Of a stretch of DNA of 64,000 nucleotides, positions 50,404-61,299 are shown piece after piece; within the stretch, counting starts at the first letter, position 1; every line of letters begins with the position of its first letter. The DNA lies in contig NZ_RCWA01000008.1 of the NCBI RefSeq assembly GCF_018448905.1, positions 112,031 through 176,030 of the forward strand, given 5' to 3'. The translations under genes and the position numbers were made by a program. The stretch is from Photorhabdus heterorhabditis. GTDB lineage: Bacteria > Pseudomonadota > Gammaproteobacteria > Enterobacterales > Enterobacteriaceae. The notes under the pieces were generated by a model. The model was not told where the DNA came from and ran no database searches. It saw nothing but the letters and a program-made list of their open reading frames with translations.

Positions 50404-51921
50404 ATGCTAAAAGAGCCATTATCAGGAGCCAAACTTGGCTGGCTAACCCTGGCTTTAGCATTAGCCGCTTTTTTACAAATATTAGACCTGACCATTGCTA
50501 ACGTTGCAATATCGACGATTGCCGGAGATTTGGGTTCATCGGTATCGCAGGGTACTTGGGTTATCACTTCATTTGCTGTTGCTAATGCGATTTCTATCCC
50601 ATTAACTGGCTGGTTAGCTAAACAGTTTGGAGAAGTTCGTGTTTTCTTAATTTCAATGATCTTGTTTGTGATAACTTCCTGGTTGTGCGGTATTGCTAAT
50701 AGCTTGGAAATGTTGATTATTTCCCGCATTTTACAAGGTATCTCAGCCGGGCCGATTATGCCCCTTTCACAAAGTTTATTACTAAACAACTACCCTCCAC
50801 TAAAACGAAATATGGCACTGGCAATGTGGTCAATGACTATCGTTGTCGCTCCAGTTTGTGGTCCCATACTCGGTGGTTGGATCAGTGACAACTATCATTG
50901 GGGATGGATCTTCCTTATCAATGTCCCGGTCGGCTGTGCCGTTATCGCTATCACCTGGGCGCTATTAAAAAATCGGGAAACTGAAACAAAGATCAGACCA
51001 ATTGATGGCGTAGGACTGATTTTATTGATTACCGGTGTCGGCTGTTTTCAGTTATTACTCGATAGAGGGAAGGAACTTGACTGGTTTAACTCAGCAGAAA
51101 TTATTGCCTTAGCGATTATCGCGATTATTACCATTACTTTCCTGATCATCTGGGAACTGACCGATGATGATCCGATCATTGATTTATCACTCTTTAAATC
51201 ACGTAATTTTACTATCGGTACTTTATGTATCAGTCTGGCCTTCTTACTCCACATCGGTACTCTGGTTCTACAGCCCCAACTATTACAGATGGTCTTCGGT
51301 TATACGGCCACTTGGGCAGGATTGGTAATGGCCCCATTAGGGATAGTGCCGATAATACTTGCTCCACTGATTGGCCGTTTTAGTTCAAAAATCGATATGC
51401 GTTATTTGGTGATGTTCAGCTTTATCGTTTTTGCACTGTGTTTTTTTTGGCGGGCTTATACCTTCGAGCTATCAATGGACTTTGCTACCGCTGCCTGGCC
51501 ACAGTTTATTCAAGGCTTTGCTATTGCCTGTTTAATAATGCCACTAGCCGCCATTATTTTGTCCGATGTCGAACCCGCTAAAGTCGCCTCTGCGGGCAGC
51601 CTGTTCAACTTCCTACGCACTCTGGCAACATCCGTGGGCATCTCAATTACCACTACCATGTGGTCCCGCCGTGAAGCAGTCCATCACGTTCAATTAACTG
51701 AGTCGATAACCCCACATAATCCCATTGCTCAGCAAGCCTATCAGAAAATGGAGCTGTTAGGGATGTCACAGCCTCAAGCTAGCAGCTCTCTGGCGCGCGA
51801 AATCACCAATCAAGGATTGATTATTGCCGCTAACGAGCTTTACTGGCTATTTGGCTTTATTTTTCTCATCTTACTGTTTCTTATCTGGCTGGCAAAACCC
51901 ACAATTGGAGAGAAAAAATAA
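50404..51921 (+). CDS. emrB: MFS drug exporter of EmrAB type
   Basis: DHA2-family (14-helix) proton antiporter. The ATG at 50404 has GAGG five bases upstream and gives 505 residues starting MLKEPLSGAKLG, like E. coli EmrB. An ATG at 50389 overlapping emrA would add five residues. Signature segments are LDLTIANVAISTIAGDLG (motif D1), ILGGWISDNYHWGWIFLINVP (motif C region) and TWAGLVMAPLG. It may export the product of the neighbouring cluster or general uncouplers and drugs; adjacency is the only evidence for the former. Confidence 0.92.
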   Translation: MLKEPLSGAKLGWLTLALALAAFLQILDLTIANVAISTIAGDLGSSVSQGTWVITSFAVANAISIPLTGWLAKQFGEVRVFLISMILFVITSWLCGIANSLEMLIISRILQGISAGPIMPLSQSLLLNNYPPLKRNMALAMWSMTIVVAPVCGPILGGWISDNYHWGWIFLINVPVGCAVIAITWALLKNRETETKIRPIDGVGLILLITGVGCFQLLLDRGKELDWFNSAEIIALAIIAIITITFLIIWELTDDDPIIDLSLFKSRNFTIGTLCISLAFLLHIGTLVLQPQLLQMVFGYTATWAGLVMAPLGIVPIILAPLIGRFSSKIDMRYLVMFSFIVFALCFFWRAYTFELSMDFATAAWPQFIQGFAIACLIMPLAAIILSDVEPAKVASAGSLFNFLRTLATSVGISITTTMWSRREAVHHVQLTESITPHNPIAQQAYQKMELLGMSQPQASSSLAREITNQGLIIAANELYWLFGFIFLILLFLIWLAKPTIGEKK

Positions 51922-51967
51922 AACAATAACAAAGGTGGAAACCTCTGTGCACACTAAACCTTTTTTC

Positions 51968-51994
51968 AAAATAGCACCCCGAAGGTGCTATTTT
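51968..51994. terminator. Bidirectional terminator between emrB and ilvA
   Basis: AAAATAGCACC and GGTGCTATTTT form a perfect 11-base stem with a CCGAA loop, flanked by A and T runs for both directions. It ends the accessory region transcript and the ilvGMEDA transcript. Confidence 0.85.
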
Positions 51995-52035
51995 GTTGTT
52001 CTATAGAATATATCTTTTTCACGTCAAAACACTTA

Positions 52036-53610
52036 CTAGCATCTGTCTGTTTCTGATATCTGGCACATTAAAAAGAATTTAAACGCAGGGGTATCCGTCT
52101 CATCGTGATACGCGTAGCCTAATGCATCAAGATGACGTTTAAAACGCACTTCTGCTTCTGAAAATTCAAATGCTGCTAACACCCGACCATAATCTGTACC
52201 ATAATTGCGATAATGGAATAACGTAATATTCCAGTAAGTTCCCAAAGTTTGTAGGAATTTCAGCAAAGCACCCGGTGATTCAGGAAATTCAAAACTAAAC
52301 AAACGCTCTTTCAATGGCGTAGATGGTCGTCCCCCAATCATATAGCGGACATGTAATTTCGCCATCTCATCATCTGAAAGGTCTGCAACCTGATATCCTT
52401 CGGCACGCAATTCTTCAATGATTTCTCGTCGCTCCACTTCACCACGGCTCAGGCGGACACCAACGAAAAGACAAGCCTGTTCAGGATCAGCATCCGTGTA
52501 GCGGTAATTGAATTCAGTTACCGCCCGATCACCCAGTTTCTGGCAAAAACGCAAGAAACTACCTTTCTGCTCAGGAATAGTCACAGCCAACAATGCTTCC
52601 CGCTGTTCACCCAATTCACAACGCTCAGAGACATAGCGTAATCCGTGGAAGTTTACGTTAGCACCAGAAAGAATATGCGCCAACCGCTCACCTTTGATCT
52701 GATGCCGCTGAACATACTTTTTCAATCCAGCCAGCGCCAATGCACCAGATGGCTCCGCAATAGCACGCACATCTTCAAACAGATCTTTTACTGCAGCACA
52801 AATGGCATCACTATCTACCGTAATAACATCGTCCACATATTGCTGACACAAACGAAAAGTTTCATCACCGATACGCTTAACTGCAACACCTTCGGCAAAC
52901 AGACCTACCCTTGGTAAATCTACCGGATGCCCAACTGCCATGGCTTCTTTCAAGCAAGCGGAATCTTCTGCTTCCACACCAATAATTTTGATTTCTGGCA
53001 TCAGTTGCTTAATCAACACAGAAACTCCAGCAATCAATCCCCCTCCACCTACAGGCACAAAGATTCGATCCAGATGCACATCCTGTTGCAAAAGTTCCAT
53101 CGCCAGGGTCGCCTGACCTGCAATGACATCTGGATGATCAAACGGAGGAACAAAGGTATAGCCTTCCTGCTGTGCCATTTCTATTGCTTTGGCTTTAGCT
53201 TCATCAAAATTGACACCATATAACAGGACTTCACCACCGAGACTATGGACCGCATCGACTTTGATATCCGCAGTGGCAATCGGCATAACAATCAGGGACT
53301 TAATTCCCAGGCGATTAGCAGACAGAGCAACACCCTGAGCATGATTACCCGCAGATGCAGTAATCACACCCTGTTTTTTTTGTTCTTCAGTCAAACCCGC
53401 AACCATGGTGTAAGCACCACGGAGCTTGAAACTGTGAACAGGCTGCCTATCTTCCCGCTTTACCAAAATAGTATTTCCCAAGCGGGTCGAAATTTTATTC
53501 ATTTCCTGTAAGGGAGTCACCTGAGCAACTTCATAAACAGGAGCACTTAATGCAGCTTTCAGATATTCTGCACCGCTTGGTGCAGAAGTTAAGGGAAGAA
53601 ATGCAGCCAT
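52036..53610 (-). CDS. ilvA: Threonine deaminase IlvA (biosynthetic)
   Basis: PLP enzyme converting threonine to 2-oxobutanoate, the first step to isoleucine. 524 residues (514 in E. coli); the extra residues are a short C-terminal extension (MCQISETDRC). PLP lysine is in HSFKLRGAY near residue 62, with the glycine loop VGGGGL. Two ACT-like domains (about 340-510) mark the feedback-inhibited biosynthetic form. It starts 4 bases after ilvD and closes the operon. Confidence 0.96.
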   Translation of the reverse strand: MAAFLPLTSAPSGAEYLKAALSAPVYEVAQVTPLQEMNKISTRLGNTILVKREDRQPVHSFKLRGAYTMVAGLTEEQKKQGVITASAGNHAQGVALSANRLGIKSLIVMPIATADIKVDAVHSLGGEVLLYGVNFDEAKAKAIEMAQQEGYTFVPPFDHPDVIAGQATLAMELLQQDVHLDRIFVPVGGGGLIAGVSVLIKQLMPEIKIIGVEAEDSACLKEAMAVGHPVDLPRVGLFAEGVAVKRIGDETFRLCQQYVDDVITVDSDAICAAVKDLFEDVRAIAEPSGALALAGLKKYVQRHQIKGERLAHILSGANVNFHGLRYVSERCELGEQREALLAVTIPEQKGSFLRFCQKLGDRAVTEFNYRYTDADPEQACLFVGVRLSRGEVERREIIEELRAEGYQVADLSDDEMAKLHVRYMIGGRPSTPLKERLFSFEFPESPGALLKFLQTLGTYWNITLFHYRNYGTDYGRVLAAFEFSEAEVRFKRHLDALGYAYHDETDTPAFKFFLMCQISETDRC

Positions 53611-53614
53611 GCGA

Positions 53615-55465
53615 TTATCCCCCTAACTTAGATTTATCGCGAACAGCTCCTTTATCCGCACTGGTCGCCAATGAAGCATAAGCTCGCAAAGCAAAAGATA
53701 CCTGACGTTCACGGGATTTTGGAGTCCACGCTTTATCACTGCGGACTAGTTCCACCTCTTTACGGGCGACAAGCGTACTTTCATCCACATCAAGCTGAAT
53801 TTTCCGCTGTGGAATATCAATATCAATAATATCGCCATCTTGAACCAAACCTATCAGTCCACCATTAGCCGCTTCTGGAGAAACATGACCGATAGACAAG
53901 CCAGATGTACCACCAGAGAAACGGCCATCAGTAATCAATGCACAACTTTTACCCAACCCCATAGATTTTAGATAAGTCGTCGGATACAACATCTCCTGCA
54001 TACCTGGTCCACCTTTTGGTCCTTCATAGCGAATGACGACCACATCACCAGCAACGACTCTTCCACCAAGAATCGCATCAACTGCATCTTCTTGGCTTTC
54101 ATAAACTTTAGCTGGCCCACGGAACGTCAGGCTACCTTCATCAACCCCTGCGGTTTTTACAATGCAACCATCCATAGCCAAATTGCCGAATAAAACCGCA
54201 AGGCCACCATCTTGGCTATATGCATGTTCAATGTCACGAATACAGCCTTCTACGCGATCTGTATCCAAAGAAGGCCAGCGACAATCCTGTGAAAACGCCT
54301 GAGTAGTACGAATACCTGCCGGACCCGCTGAATACATTTTCTTCACCGATTCATCTGCCGTCTGCATCACGTCATACTGATTAAACGTTTGTAGTAAGTC
54401 TAACCCCAAAACATTTTTAACCTGACGATTCAACAGACCAGCTCTATCCAACTCACCTAAAATACCGATCACACCACCAGCACGATGAACATCTTCCATA
54501 TGGTATTTTTGTGTGCTTGGTGCAACTTTACACAGATGCGGAATCTGACGAGACAAACGGTCAATATCTGCCATAGTGAAATCAACTTCCCCTTCCTGCG
54601 CCGCAGCCAGTAAGTGAAGCACAGTATTAGTTGAGCCACCCATTGCAATGTCCAGCATCATCGCATTTTCAAATGCGGCTTTCGTTGCGATATGACGGGG
54701 CAAAGCACTGTCATCATTTTGCTCATAGTAGCGCTTAGTCAGCTCAACAATACGTTTGCCCGCGTTGAGAAATAGCGCCTTGCGATCTGCATGAGTCGCC
54801 AGCAACGAGCCATTCCCTGGCTGAGACAGACCCAGCGCCTCTGTCAGACAATTCATGGAATTAGCAGTAAACATTCCTGAACAGGAACCACAGGTTGGGC
54901 AAGCAGAGCGCTCAATCTGCTGGCTATCTTCATCACTGACATTAGGGTTTGCCCCTTGGATCATGGCATCGATCAGATCAAGCTTGATAATCTGATCCGA
55001 CAATTTAGTTTTACCCGCTTCCATGGGGCCACCGGAAACAAAAATCACCGGAATATTCAAGCGCAATGCTGCCATCAGCATTCCCGGCGTGATTTTGTCA
55101 CAATTGGAAATACACACCATGGCATCAGCACAGTGAGCATTCACCATATATTCGACAGAGTCAGCGATCAATTCACGTGATGGCAGAGAATAGAGCATAC
55201 CACCATGCCCCATTGCGATACCGTCATCTACCGCTATTGTATTAAATTCTTTTGCAACACCACCTGATGCTTCAATCTGCTCAGCAACTAGTTTACCCAA
55301 ATCCCGTAAATGAACATGTCCTGGGACAAACTGAGTAAATGAGTTAACTACCGCAATAATCGGCTTACCGAAATCTGCGTCAGTCATCCCTGTCGCACGC
55401 CATAAAGCGCGAGCCCCGGCCATATTACGGCCATGGGTCGTGGTAGCAGAACGATACTTAGGCAT
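53615..55465 (-). CDS. ilvD: Dihydroxy-acid dehydratase IlvD
   Basis: Fe-S dehydratase giving 2-oxo acids of valine and isoleucine; 616 residues, the E. coli length. Iron-sulfur cysteines are in [12 protein letters not shown] (near 122) and [11 protein letters not shown] (near 195); the C-terminal half holds [20 protein letters not shown]. Member of the ilvGMEDA operon. Confidence 0.97.
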   Translation of the reverse strand: MPKYRSATTTHGRNMAGARALWRATGMTDADFGKPIIAVVNSFTQFVPGHVHLRDLGKLVAEQIEASGGVAKEFNTIAVDDGIAMGHGGMLYSLPSRELIADSVEYMVNAHCADAMVCISNCDKITPGMLMAALRLNIPVIFVSGGPMEAGKTKLSDQIIKLDLIDAMIQGANPNVSDEDSQQIERSACPTCGSCSGMFTANSMNCLTEALGLSQPGNGSLLATHADRKALFLNAGKRIVELTKRYYEQNDDSALPRHIATKAAFENAMMLDIAMGGSTNTVLHLLAAAQEGEVDFTMADIDRLSRQIPHLCKVAPSTQKYHMEDVHRAGGVIGILGELDRAGLLNRQVKNVLGLDLLQTFNQYDVMQTADESVKKMYSAGPAGIRTTQAFSQDCRWPSLDTDRVEGCIRDIEHAYSQDGGLAVLFGNLAMDGCIVKTAGVDEGSLTFRGPAKVYESQEDAVDAILGGRVVAGDVVVIRYEGPKGGPGMQEMLYPTTYLKSMGLGKSCALITDGRFSGGTSGLSIGHVSPEAANGGLIGLVQDGDIIDIDIPQRKIQLDVDESTLVARKEVELVRSDKAWTPKSRERQVSFALRAYASLATSADKGAVRDKSKLGG

Positions 55466-55536
55466 TATTCTTCACTCCCGTGTTATCAAAGCAAACAGGC
55501 GGGGAACGAACCGCCTGTAAATTATTTATAGTTCTA

Positions 55537-56463
55537 TTAAGAGTTTATTGGATCTAACCAACCCCATTTATCGTCTGTCTCGCCATTAAACAAGCCAAAG
55601 AAAGCTTTCTGAATTTTCTTAGTAATAGGCCCACATTTACCAATACCAACCTGAATACCATCAACACTACGAACTGGTGTGATTTCAGCCGCAGTACCAG
55701 ACATAAACACTTCATCAGCCAGATACAGAGATTCACGCGACAGTACTTGTTCACGCACTTCCAGTCCCAAATCTTTCGCTAGTTTAATGATGGCATCACG
55801 AGTAATCCCCGGCAGTGCAGATGAAGTGAATGGTGGAGTAAACAGTACGCCATTTTTTACTTCAAACAGATTTTCACCGGCACCTTCAGAGATATAACCA
55901 TAAACATCCAGTGCAATACCTTCTTGATATCCATGACGACGAGCTTCACTCCCCACCAGCAGAGAAGACAAATAGTTACCACCTGCTTTAGCCGCAGTTG
56001 GCGTTGTATTTGGCGCTGCACGGTGCCATGAAGAAACCATAGCATCAATTCCTTGATCCAGCGCCCCTTCTCCGAGATAAGCCCCCCATGGAAAAGCGGC
56101 AATTATGACATCCGTTTTATAGCCAGCAGGTGGATTAACCCCCATTCCAACATCACCGATAAAAACCAATGGGCGTATATAAGCACTGACTAAATTATTT
56201 TTACGTAGAGTTGCCCGGCAAGCTTCCATCAATTCATCGACACTCTGACTTAGTGGCATGCGGTAAATCTTTGCAGAATCATGTAAACGCTGCATATGCT
56301 CACGATGGCGGAAAACAACAGGCCCTTTATGAGAGTCATAGCAACGAATGCCCTCAAAGACAGACGTACCGTAATGTAAGGCATGGGACATTACGTGAAC
56401 TTTAGCATCTGCCCAAGGAACCATCTCACCATTGAACCAAATATAATCGGATTGCTTAGTCAT
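55537..56463 (-). CDS. ilvE: Branched-chain amino-acid aminotransferase IlvE
   Basis: Fold type IV PLP aminotransferase, last step for valine, leucine and isoleucine. 308 residues (309 in E. coli). The PLP lysine is in AAKAGGNYLSSLL near residue 160; the conserved HALHYGTSVFEGIRCY is near the N terminus. It lies 24 bases after ilvM. Confidence 0.97.
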   Translation of the reverse strand: MTKQSDYIWFNGEMVPWADAKVHVMSHALHYGTSVFEGIRCYDSHKGPVVFRHREHMQRLHDSAKIYRMPLSQSVDELMEACRATLRKNNLVSAYIRPLVFIGDVGMGVNPPAGYKTDVIIAAFPWGAYLGEGALDQGIDAMVSSWHRAAPNTTPTAAKAGGNYLSSLLVGSEARRHGYQEGIALDVYGYISEGAGENLFEVKNGVLFTPPFTSSALPGITRDAIIKLAKDLGLEVREQVLSRESLYLADEVFMSGTAAEITPVRSVDGIQVGIGKCGPITKKIQKAFFGLFNGETDDKWGWLDPINS

Positions 56464-56487
56464 TCTCTTATTCCTTTATTTCTACAA

Positions 56488-56745
56488 TTATGCACGTATT
56501 AGTTGTGATTTTTGTTGCAGGATCTTGACACCAGCGACATCCACTAATTTAGTCAATTGCGAAAACAACAAATTAACAGGTCTTTGGCTGGCAACAATTA
56601 GTTCGATATTAACATTATCGCCATCCATTGTTTGATCCATATTCATTGAACATATCTGAAATCCACGATGCCGCGTTACTCGTAAGATACGCTCTAATAT
56701 TTCAGGGCAGAAACGAGCCTGGATTGCAAGTTGATGCTGCATCAT
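56488..56745 (-). CDS. ilvM: Acetolactate synthase II small subunit IlvM
   Basis: 85-residue regulatory subunit with a single ACT-like domain, starting [23 protein letters not shown]. It overlaps the ilvG stop by 4 bases. It pairs with IlvG in the valine-resistant isozyme II. Confidence 0.94.
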   Translation of the reverse strand: MMQHQLAIQARFCPEILERILRVTRHRGFQICSMNMDQTMDGDNVNIELIVASQRPVNLLFSQLTKLVDVAGVKILQQKSQLIRA

Positions 56746-58388
56746 AATGATTTCTCCAACATAGTTTCATTGCTTGCACCGGGAGGGACCAACGGCCAAA
56801 CGTTCTCTAATTCTTCAATGGATACCTGCAGTAAATATGGCCCTTTACTGTTGAACAATGCATCCAGAGCTTCATCAATCTGTGATTTCTCTGTGATATG
56901 TTGCCCCGGAATATCAAACGCTTTCGCTAATGCGACAAAATCAGGGTTATCTGTTAATGTTGTTTCGCTATATCGTTTATCAAAAAACAGTTCTTGCCAC
57001 TGTCTCACCATTCCCAGTCGCTGATTATCCAACAGTAAAATTTTTACTGGTAACTGCTTGCGTTTGATCGTCCCCAACTCCTGAACATTCATCATGAAAG
57101 AACCATCACCGGATACGCAGATCACCATATCTTCTGGTCGAGCAATCTGGGCACCTATCGCAGCAGGGATACCCAACCCCATCGCTCCTAACCCACTGGA
57201 TGTAATGAAATTTTCAGGTCCGTCAAAAGTCATATGCTGAGCGGCCCACATCTGATGCTGTCCAACATCAGTGGTAACAACCGTGTTTAACGCTTTGCGA
57301 TCTGAAACCTGCTTTAGTAACAAAGGTGCGTAGATGCTCTCGCTCTGATGGTCATAACACGAAGAATATTCAACTTTCATGCGCTGAACGTCTTGTTGCC
57401 AAGACATAATTGATAATGGCTGCTGTAAACGAGGTAATAACGCCTTCAAATCTCCGAGTAACGATACATGAGTCTGACGTAATTTATCTAACTCTGCCGG
57501 GTCAATATCCAAATGAATAACTTTTGCATTCGGTGCAAAAGTGTTGAGTTTGCCAGTCACGCGATCATCAAAACGAGCACCTGCGGCAATCAGTAAATCA
57601 CATGACTGAACCGCCAAGTTTGCTGCTTTCGTACCATGCATTCCAAGCATTCCCAGATAATATGGATGTTCTGCATCAGCAGCGCCCAAACCTTTCAATG
57701 TGGAAACAACCGGCATACCCGTTTCTGCGACAAAATCACGCAGAACAGAAACGGCCTGTGACATACCTACTCCACCACCAACATACAGTACTGGTTTTAC
57801 CGCAGCGGCAATTATCTTCCTGGCCTGTTCTAATTCACTTTTTGGACAGAGTATCTCTTGCTCAACAGGAACTAAATATGGTGTCAAACTCCCCTCTTTC
57901 AGTTGAATATTTTTAGGAATATCAATCAAAACCGGGCCAGGTCGACCACTGGTTGCAATAGAAAAAGCGTTCGCCATAATTTGAGGCAGATTTTCCAGAG
58001 AATCCACTAAGAAACTATGTTTGGTGCAAGCAAGGGAAAGACCTAGAACATCGACTTCCTGAAAGGCATCTGTTCCAATAAATTCAGAACTCACCTGGCC
58101 AGTGATAGCCACAATAGGAACAGAATCTAACAGCGCATCAGCTAATCCAGTGATTAAATTTGTTGCTCCCGGTCCCGATGTAGCGATACAAACTCCCGGT
58201 TTACCACTAGCTCTCGCATAGCCGATAGCGGCCATAACGGCCCCCTGTTCATGTCGGCAAAGCAAATGTTCCACGCCACCATCGTACAAAGCATCATAAA
58301 CCGGCATAATCGCGCCACCAGGATAGCCAAAAACCTTATCAACTCCCTGCGTTTGTAATGCCTTTACAACCCACTGTGCCCCATTCAT
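56742..58388 (-). CDS. ilvG: Acetolactate synthase II large subunit IlvG (intact)
   Basis: Thiamine-diphosphate enzyme of 548 residues making acetolactate and acetohydroxybutyrate. The conserved glutamate is in [15 protein letters not shown] near residue 47; the ThDP/Mg motif is [14 protein letters not shown]. The frame is open throughout, unlike the frameshifted ilvG of E. coli K-12, so isozyme II should be active and valine toxicity not expected. Confidence 0.97.
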   Translation of the reverse strand: MNGAQWVVKALQTQGVDKVFGYPGGAIMPVYDALYDGGVEHLLCRHEQGAVMAAIGYARASGKPGVCIATSGPGATNLITGLADALLDSVPIVAITGQVSSEFIGTDAFQEVDVLGLSLACTKHSFLVDSLENLPQIMANAFSIATSGRPGPVLIDIPKNIQLKEGSLTPYLVPVEQEILCPKSELEQARKIIAAAVKPVLYVGGGVGMSQAVSVLRDFVAETGMPVVSTLKGLGAADAEHPYYLGMLGMHGTKAANLAVQSCDLLIAAGARFDDRVTGKLNTFAPNAKVIHLDIDPAELDKLRQTHVSLLGDLKALLPRLQQPLSIMSWQQDVQRMKVEYSSCYDHQSESIYAPLLLKQVSDRKALNTVVTTDVGQHQMWAAQHMTFDGPENFITSSGLGAMGLGIPAAIGAQIARPEDMVICVSGDGSFMMNVQELGTIKRKQLPVKILLLDNQRLGMVRQWQELFFDKRYSETTLTDNPDFVALAKAFDIPGQHITEKSQIDEALDALFNSKGPYLLQVSIEELENVWPLVPPGASNETMLEKSL

Positions 58389-58471
58389 TTTTCATATCCC
58401 CTGTGTTTACTCTGTGAGACAAAATTTTGTTCTGTTGTATGTTTTTGCCTCTGCTTGATTTCCACCTGCCG

Positions 58472-58504
58472 AAAAAAAACCCCCGCGCCTTTCGGTGCGG
58501 GGGT
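58472..58504 (-). terminator. ilvGMEDA attenuator
   Basis: On the minus strand ACCCCCGC and GCGGGGGT flank ACCGAAAGGC and are followed by T8, between the leader peptide gene and ilvG. This is the classical attenuator terminator, released when ribosomes stall in ilvL. Confidence 0.95.
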
Positions 58505-58527
58505 CTTCGAGAGATCTGGCTGTTCGT

Positions 58528-58626
58528 CTAAGCCTGTCTTCGTCCAAGTGCAGCCCCGCACGGTGGGATAATAATCACCACCACGCTGACGATAACTAGG
58601 CTAATCACTTGGACGAATGCGTTCAT
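58528..58626 (-). CDS. ilvL: ilvGMEDA leader peptide IlvL
   Basis: 32-residue leader peptide, beginning MNAFVQVISLVIVSVV and ending GAALGRRQA; it matches the E. coli peptide closely. It is packed with valine and isoleucine codons (GTG GTG GTG ATT ATT ATC in a row) plus leucine codons, so ribosome stalling senses all three amino acids. Followed by the attenuator. Confidence 0.96.
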   Translation of the reverse strand: MNAFVQVISLVIVSVVVIIIPPCGAALGRRQA

Positions 58627-59264
58627 AATTCTGATCGTTTAACTCGTTTGTTTTACGTATATTTAAGAGTTACCATGTTCTTCATAACTAAACAACTTTT
58701 ATTTTATTTTTTTACTTCATATTAAAAAATATCCTTTGTTTTCAACATAATAATTAAACCCCGAATTATTTACCCAAAAAAAATCATCCTTAAGTGATAA
58801 AAACCAACTAATTTTAGATAAGAACGAAATAATCCATAAGAAATAAATCAGAGAATCAAATTATTAAACTGTTATCAGATCAATATCTGATTATTAATCA
58901 CCTGAGTAACAAAAATTTATAATTATTAATAAAATCGAATTACATAAAACACCAATTTTATTTACCGAAATAATATATTAACTAAAAGTTTAAATATGCT
59001 ATTTCACTAAAAAATCAGTCTCAGAGCGCTATTTAAAACTTATAAGAAGAATATAAAAACAATAAACATCATGATTAACACCACAAATTAATAAATAGAT
59101 TAAAATCAATATCTTAATAAAAAATCACAAATCATTTTATGAAGAAGAACTTTAGAACCACTTCGCAAAATATTTCTCAGAGCCATCTCGCAAAAAAATA
59201 ACAGGACACTATTTATTATCTAATTTCAGGCCATCATATACGCTTTATTATGAAGGAGAATAGA
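58627..59264. other. ilvL-comM divergent spacer
   Basis: About 640 very A+T-rich bases between the ilvL and comM starts. The ilvGMEDA promoter must lie near the left end but no clear -35/-10 pair stood out. No coding frame, tRNA or strong hairpin was seen. The comM ribosome site AAGGAG lies at the right end. Confidence 0.5.
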
Positions 59265-60788
59265 ATGGCCCTCTCTGTTATTTATACCAGAGCGACTATT
59301 GGTATTCAGGCACCCATTGTTACTGTTGAAGCACATATTAGTAATGGTTTACCTGGATTAACTCTGGTCGGCTTGCCTGAAACAGCTGTCAAAGAAGCCA
59401 GAGATCGTGTCAGAAGCGCGTTGATCAACAGCGGATTTACTTATCCAGCGAAAAGAATCACAGTCAATCTTGCACCAGCAGATCTGCCCAAAGAAGGTGG
59501 TCGTTATGATTTGCCAATCGCTATCGCTATTCTGGCAGCTTCAGAACAGATACCAGCCAATAAACTGAATCATTACGAATTTCTTGGTGAACTCGCTCTA
59601 TCAGGAAGTTTGCGGAAAGTCACTGGCGCAATTCCAGCGGCACTCAGCTCAAGAGAAGAAGGAAGGCAACTTATTTTATCGATAGAAAATGAAGCTGAGC
59701 TGGCAATCTTATCTCAGAATGAGACCTTAATGGCAAAACACCTCTTACACATCTGCCACTTTCTTCAGGGAGAAAAACAACTACTGACAGCACCGGTCCG
59801 ACATGAATTCTCAACAGAACAATCACAACCAGATCTACAGGATATTATTGGTCAAGAACAAGCAAAACGCACACTAGAAGTCGCAGCAGCAGGTGGACAT
59901 AATCTTCTACTACTTGGCCCACCGGGGACAGGAAAAACAATGCTAGCAAGCCGCCTGTGTAGTTTATTGCCGCCATTAACAAACAAAGAAGCCCTTGAGG
60001 TTGCCGCTATCAATAGCTTAATGGACACCTACCTTCCACCTGAACAATGGCATATACGCCCATTCAGAGCGCCTCATCACAGCTCTTCAATGGCAGCACT
60101 AGTTGGCGGGGGTGGACTTCCTAAACCCGGTGAAATTTCGCTTGCTCACAATGGGGTGCTGTTTCTAGATGAACTACCAGAATTTGAACGCAGAGTCCTT
60201 GATGCTCTCCGGGAACCATTGGAATCAGGGGAAATCATCATATCCCGAGCTAGAGCAAAAGTTTGTTTTCCTGCACAGGTTCAATTGATAGCAGCAATGA
60301 ATCCCAGTCCTACAGGCTACCATCAAGGAATTCACAATCGGAGTAATCCTCAGCAAATCCTTCGATACCTGGCAAAACTATCCGGACCTTTTTTAGATCG
60401 TTTTGATCTCTCAATTGAGGTTCCTTTATTACCCATTGGCACATTGAGTAGCCCAGTGAGATTAAGCGAAAGCAGCAAAGATGTAAAATTAAGAGTACTG
60501 ACAGCACGGGAAATACAACTGAAACGTTGTGGTAAAATTAATGCACGCCTGAACAGTAAAGAAACAGAATCATTTTGTAAACTCAAACCCAATGATGCGG
60601 TATTTCTAGAAGAAACACTCGTAAAACTTGGGCTTTCAATTCGAGCATGGCACCGAATTCTCAAAACATCCCGGACACTTGCTGACTTAGAAGAAAAAAA
60701 AGAGATAGAAAAACCGCATATCATGGAAGCCTTAAGCTACCGTAGTATGGACAGACTATTAATACAGTTACAAAAGCAATCAAGTTAA
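59265..60788 (+). CDS. comM: ComM/YifB family Mg-chelatase-like AAA+ protein
   Basis: 507 residues (506 in E. coli YifB). The start ATG at 59265 has AAGGAG six bases upstream and opens MALSVIYTRATIG; five extra codons lie upstream. N-terminal Lon-protease-like S5 fold domain (about 1-170), then AAA+ with Walker A GPPGTGKTM (near 222) and Walker B VLFLDELPEF, then the Mg-chelatase C domain. In naturally competent bacteria ComM is a branch-migration helicase; its role in non-competent enterobacteria is unclear. Confidence 0.94.
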   Translation: MALSVIYTRATIGIQAPIVTVEAHISNGLPGLTLVGLPETAVKEARDRVRSALINSGFTYPAKRITVNLAPADLPKEGGRYDLPIAIAILAASEQIPANKLNHYEFLGELALSGSLRKVTGAIPAALSSREEGRQLILSIENEAELAILSQNETLMAKHLLHICHFLQGEKQLLTAPVRHEFSTEQSQPDLQDIIGQEQAKRTLEVAAAGGHNLLLLGPPGTGKTMLASRLCSLLPPLTNKEALEVAAINSLMDTYLPPEQWHIRPFRAPHHSSSMAALVGGGGLPKPGEISLAHNGVLFLDELPEFERRVLDALREPLESGEIIISRARAKVCFPAQVQLIAAMNPSPTGYHQGIHNRSNPQQILRYLAKLSGPFLDRFDLSIEVPLLPIGTLSSPVRLSESSKDVKLRVLTAREIQLKRCGKINARLNSKETESFCKLKPNDAVFLEETLVKLGLSIRAWHRILKTSRTLADLEEKKEIEKPHIMEALSYRSMDRLLIQLQKQSS

Positions 60789-60792
60789 AAAT

Positions 60793-60811
60793 AAAAAAGG
60801 GGCAAAGCCCC
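60793..60811 (-). terminator. Terminator of maoP
   Basis: GGGGC-AAA-GCCCC stem; on the minus strand it is followed by T6 ATTTTT, 25 bases after the maoP stop. It may also weakly end comM transcripts from the other strand. Confidence 0.7.
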
Positions 60812-60835
60812 CTGTATTTATAACTTGTGATGATA

Positions 60836-61174
60836 TTAATCATCAGTGTCGGTATAGTCATCAGAAGAATCAACCTGAGGCTTACCACCTGAAAGAGTAT
60901 GAAAACGCTTTGGACGACTAATCCTTGTAAGATACTTAGTCCAAACCTTTTCTTCCATTGTCACAGGCTGACGTTCACCCCGGCAAACAGCAACAAACAG
61001 TTTTTCTATTTCTGTTTGAGGCTCGCGTTTACCGAGATCTAACTCATTAAACGCATAGCCATGGCGCTCTAGCAATTGCGCCTCTTTAATGGTGAAATCG
61101 CCATGACGGGAAAACCCGCGAGGATAATGTTTGTTATCAAAAAAACGATTAGTCGTGATGAAGCTTTCAGCCAT
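60836..61174 (-). CDS. maoP: Macrodomain Ori organisation protein MaoP (YifE)
   Basis: 112 residues from the ATG at 61174, identical in length to E. coli MaoP and very similar ([19 protein letters not shown] near the start, [15 protein letters not shown] near the end). In E. coli MaoP with the site maoS shapes the Ori macrodomain of the chromosome. A 12-codon N-terminal extension of the frame is not conserved. Divergent from hdfR. Confidence 0.94.
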   Translation of the reverse strand: MAESFITTNRFFDNKHYPRGFSRHGDFTIKEAQLLERHGYAFNELDLGKREPQTEIEKLFVAVCRGERQPVTMEEKVWTKYLTRISRPKRFHTLSGGKPQVDSSDDYTDTDD

Positions 61175-61299
61175 CTGACACACTCCTAATTCTAGTACTG
61201 TTACTATCATGCCAATTATGGCGCGGAGTATTAGATAGGCCCGGCATTCTGTAAAACAAAAAATTTAAATCTTAACGATAAAAATTATTGGAGATATAC

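Noticed and set aside
49224-51921. emrAB as a proven part of the biosynthetic operon
   Set aside because: It has its own MerR-type promoter behind a 329-base spacer with a hairpin. Linked function is possible but only by adjacency.
56742-58388. Frameshifted ilvG as in E. coli K-12
   Set aside because: The frame is continuous over 548 codons, with complete cofactor motifs.
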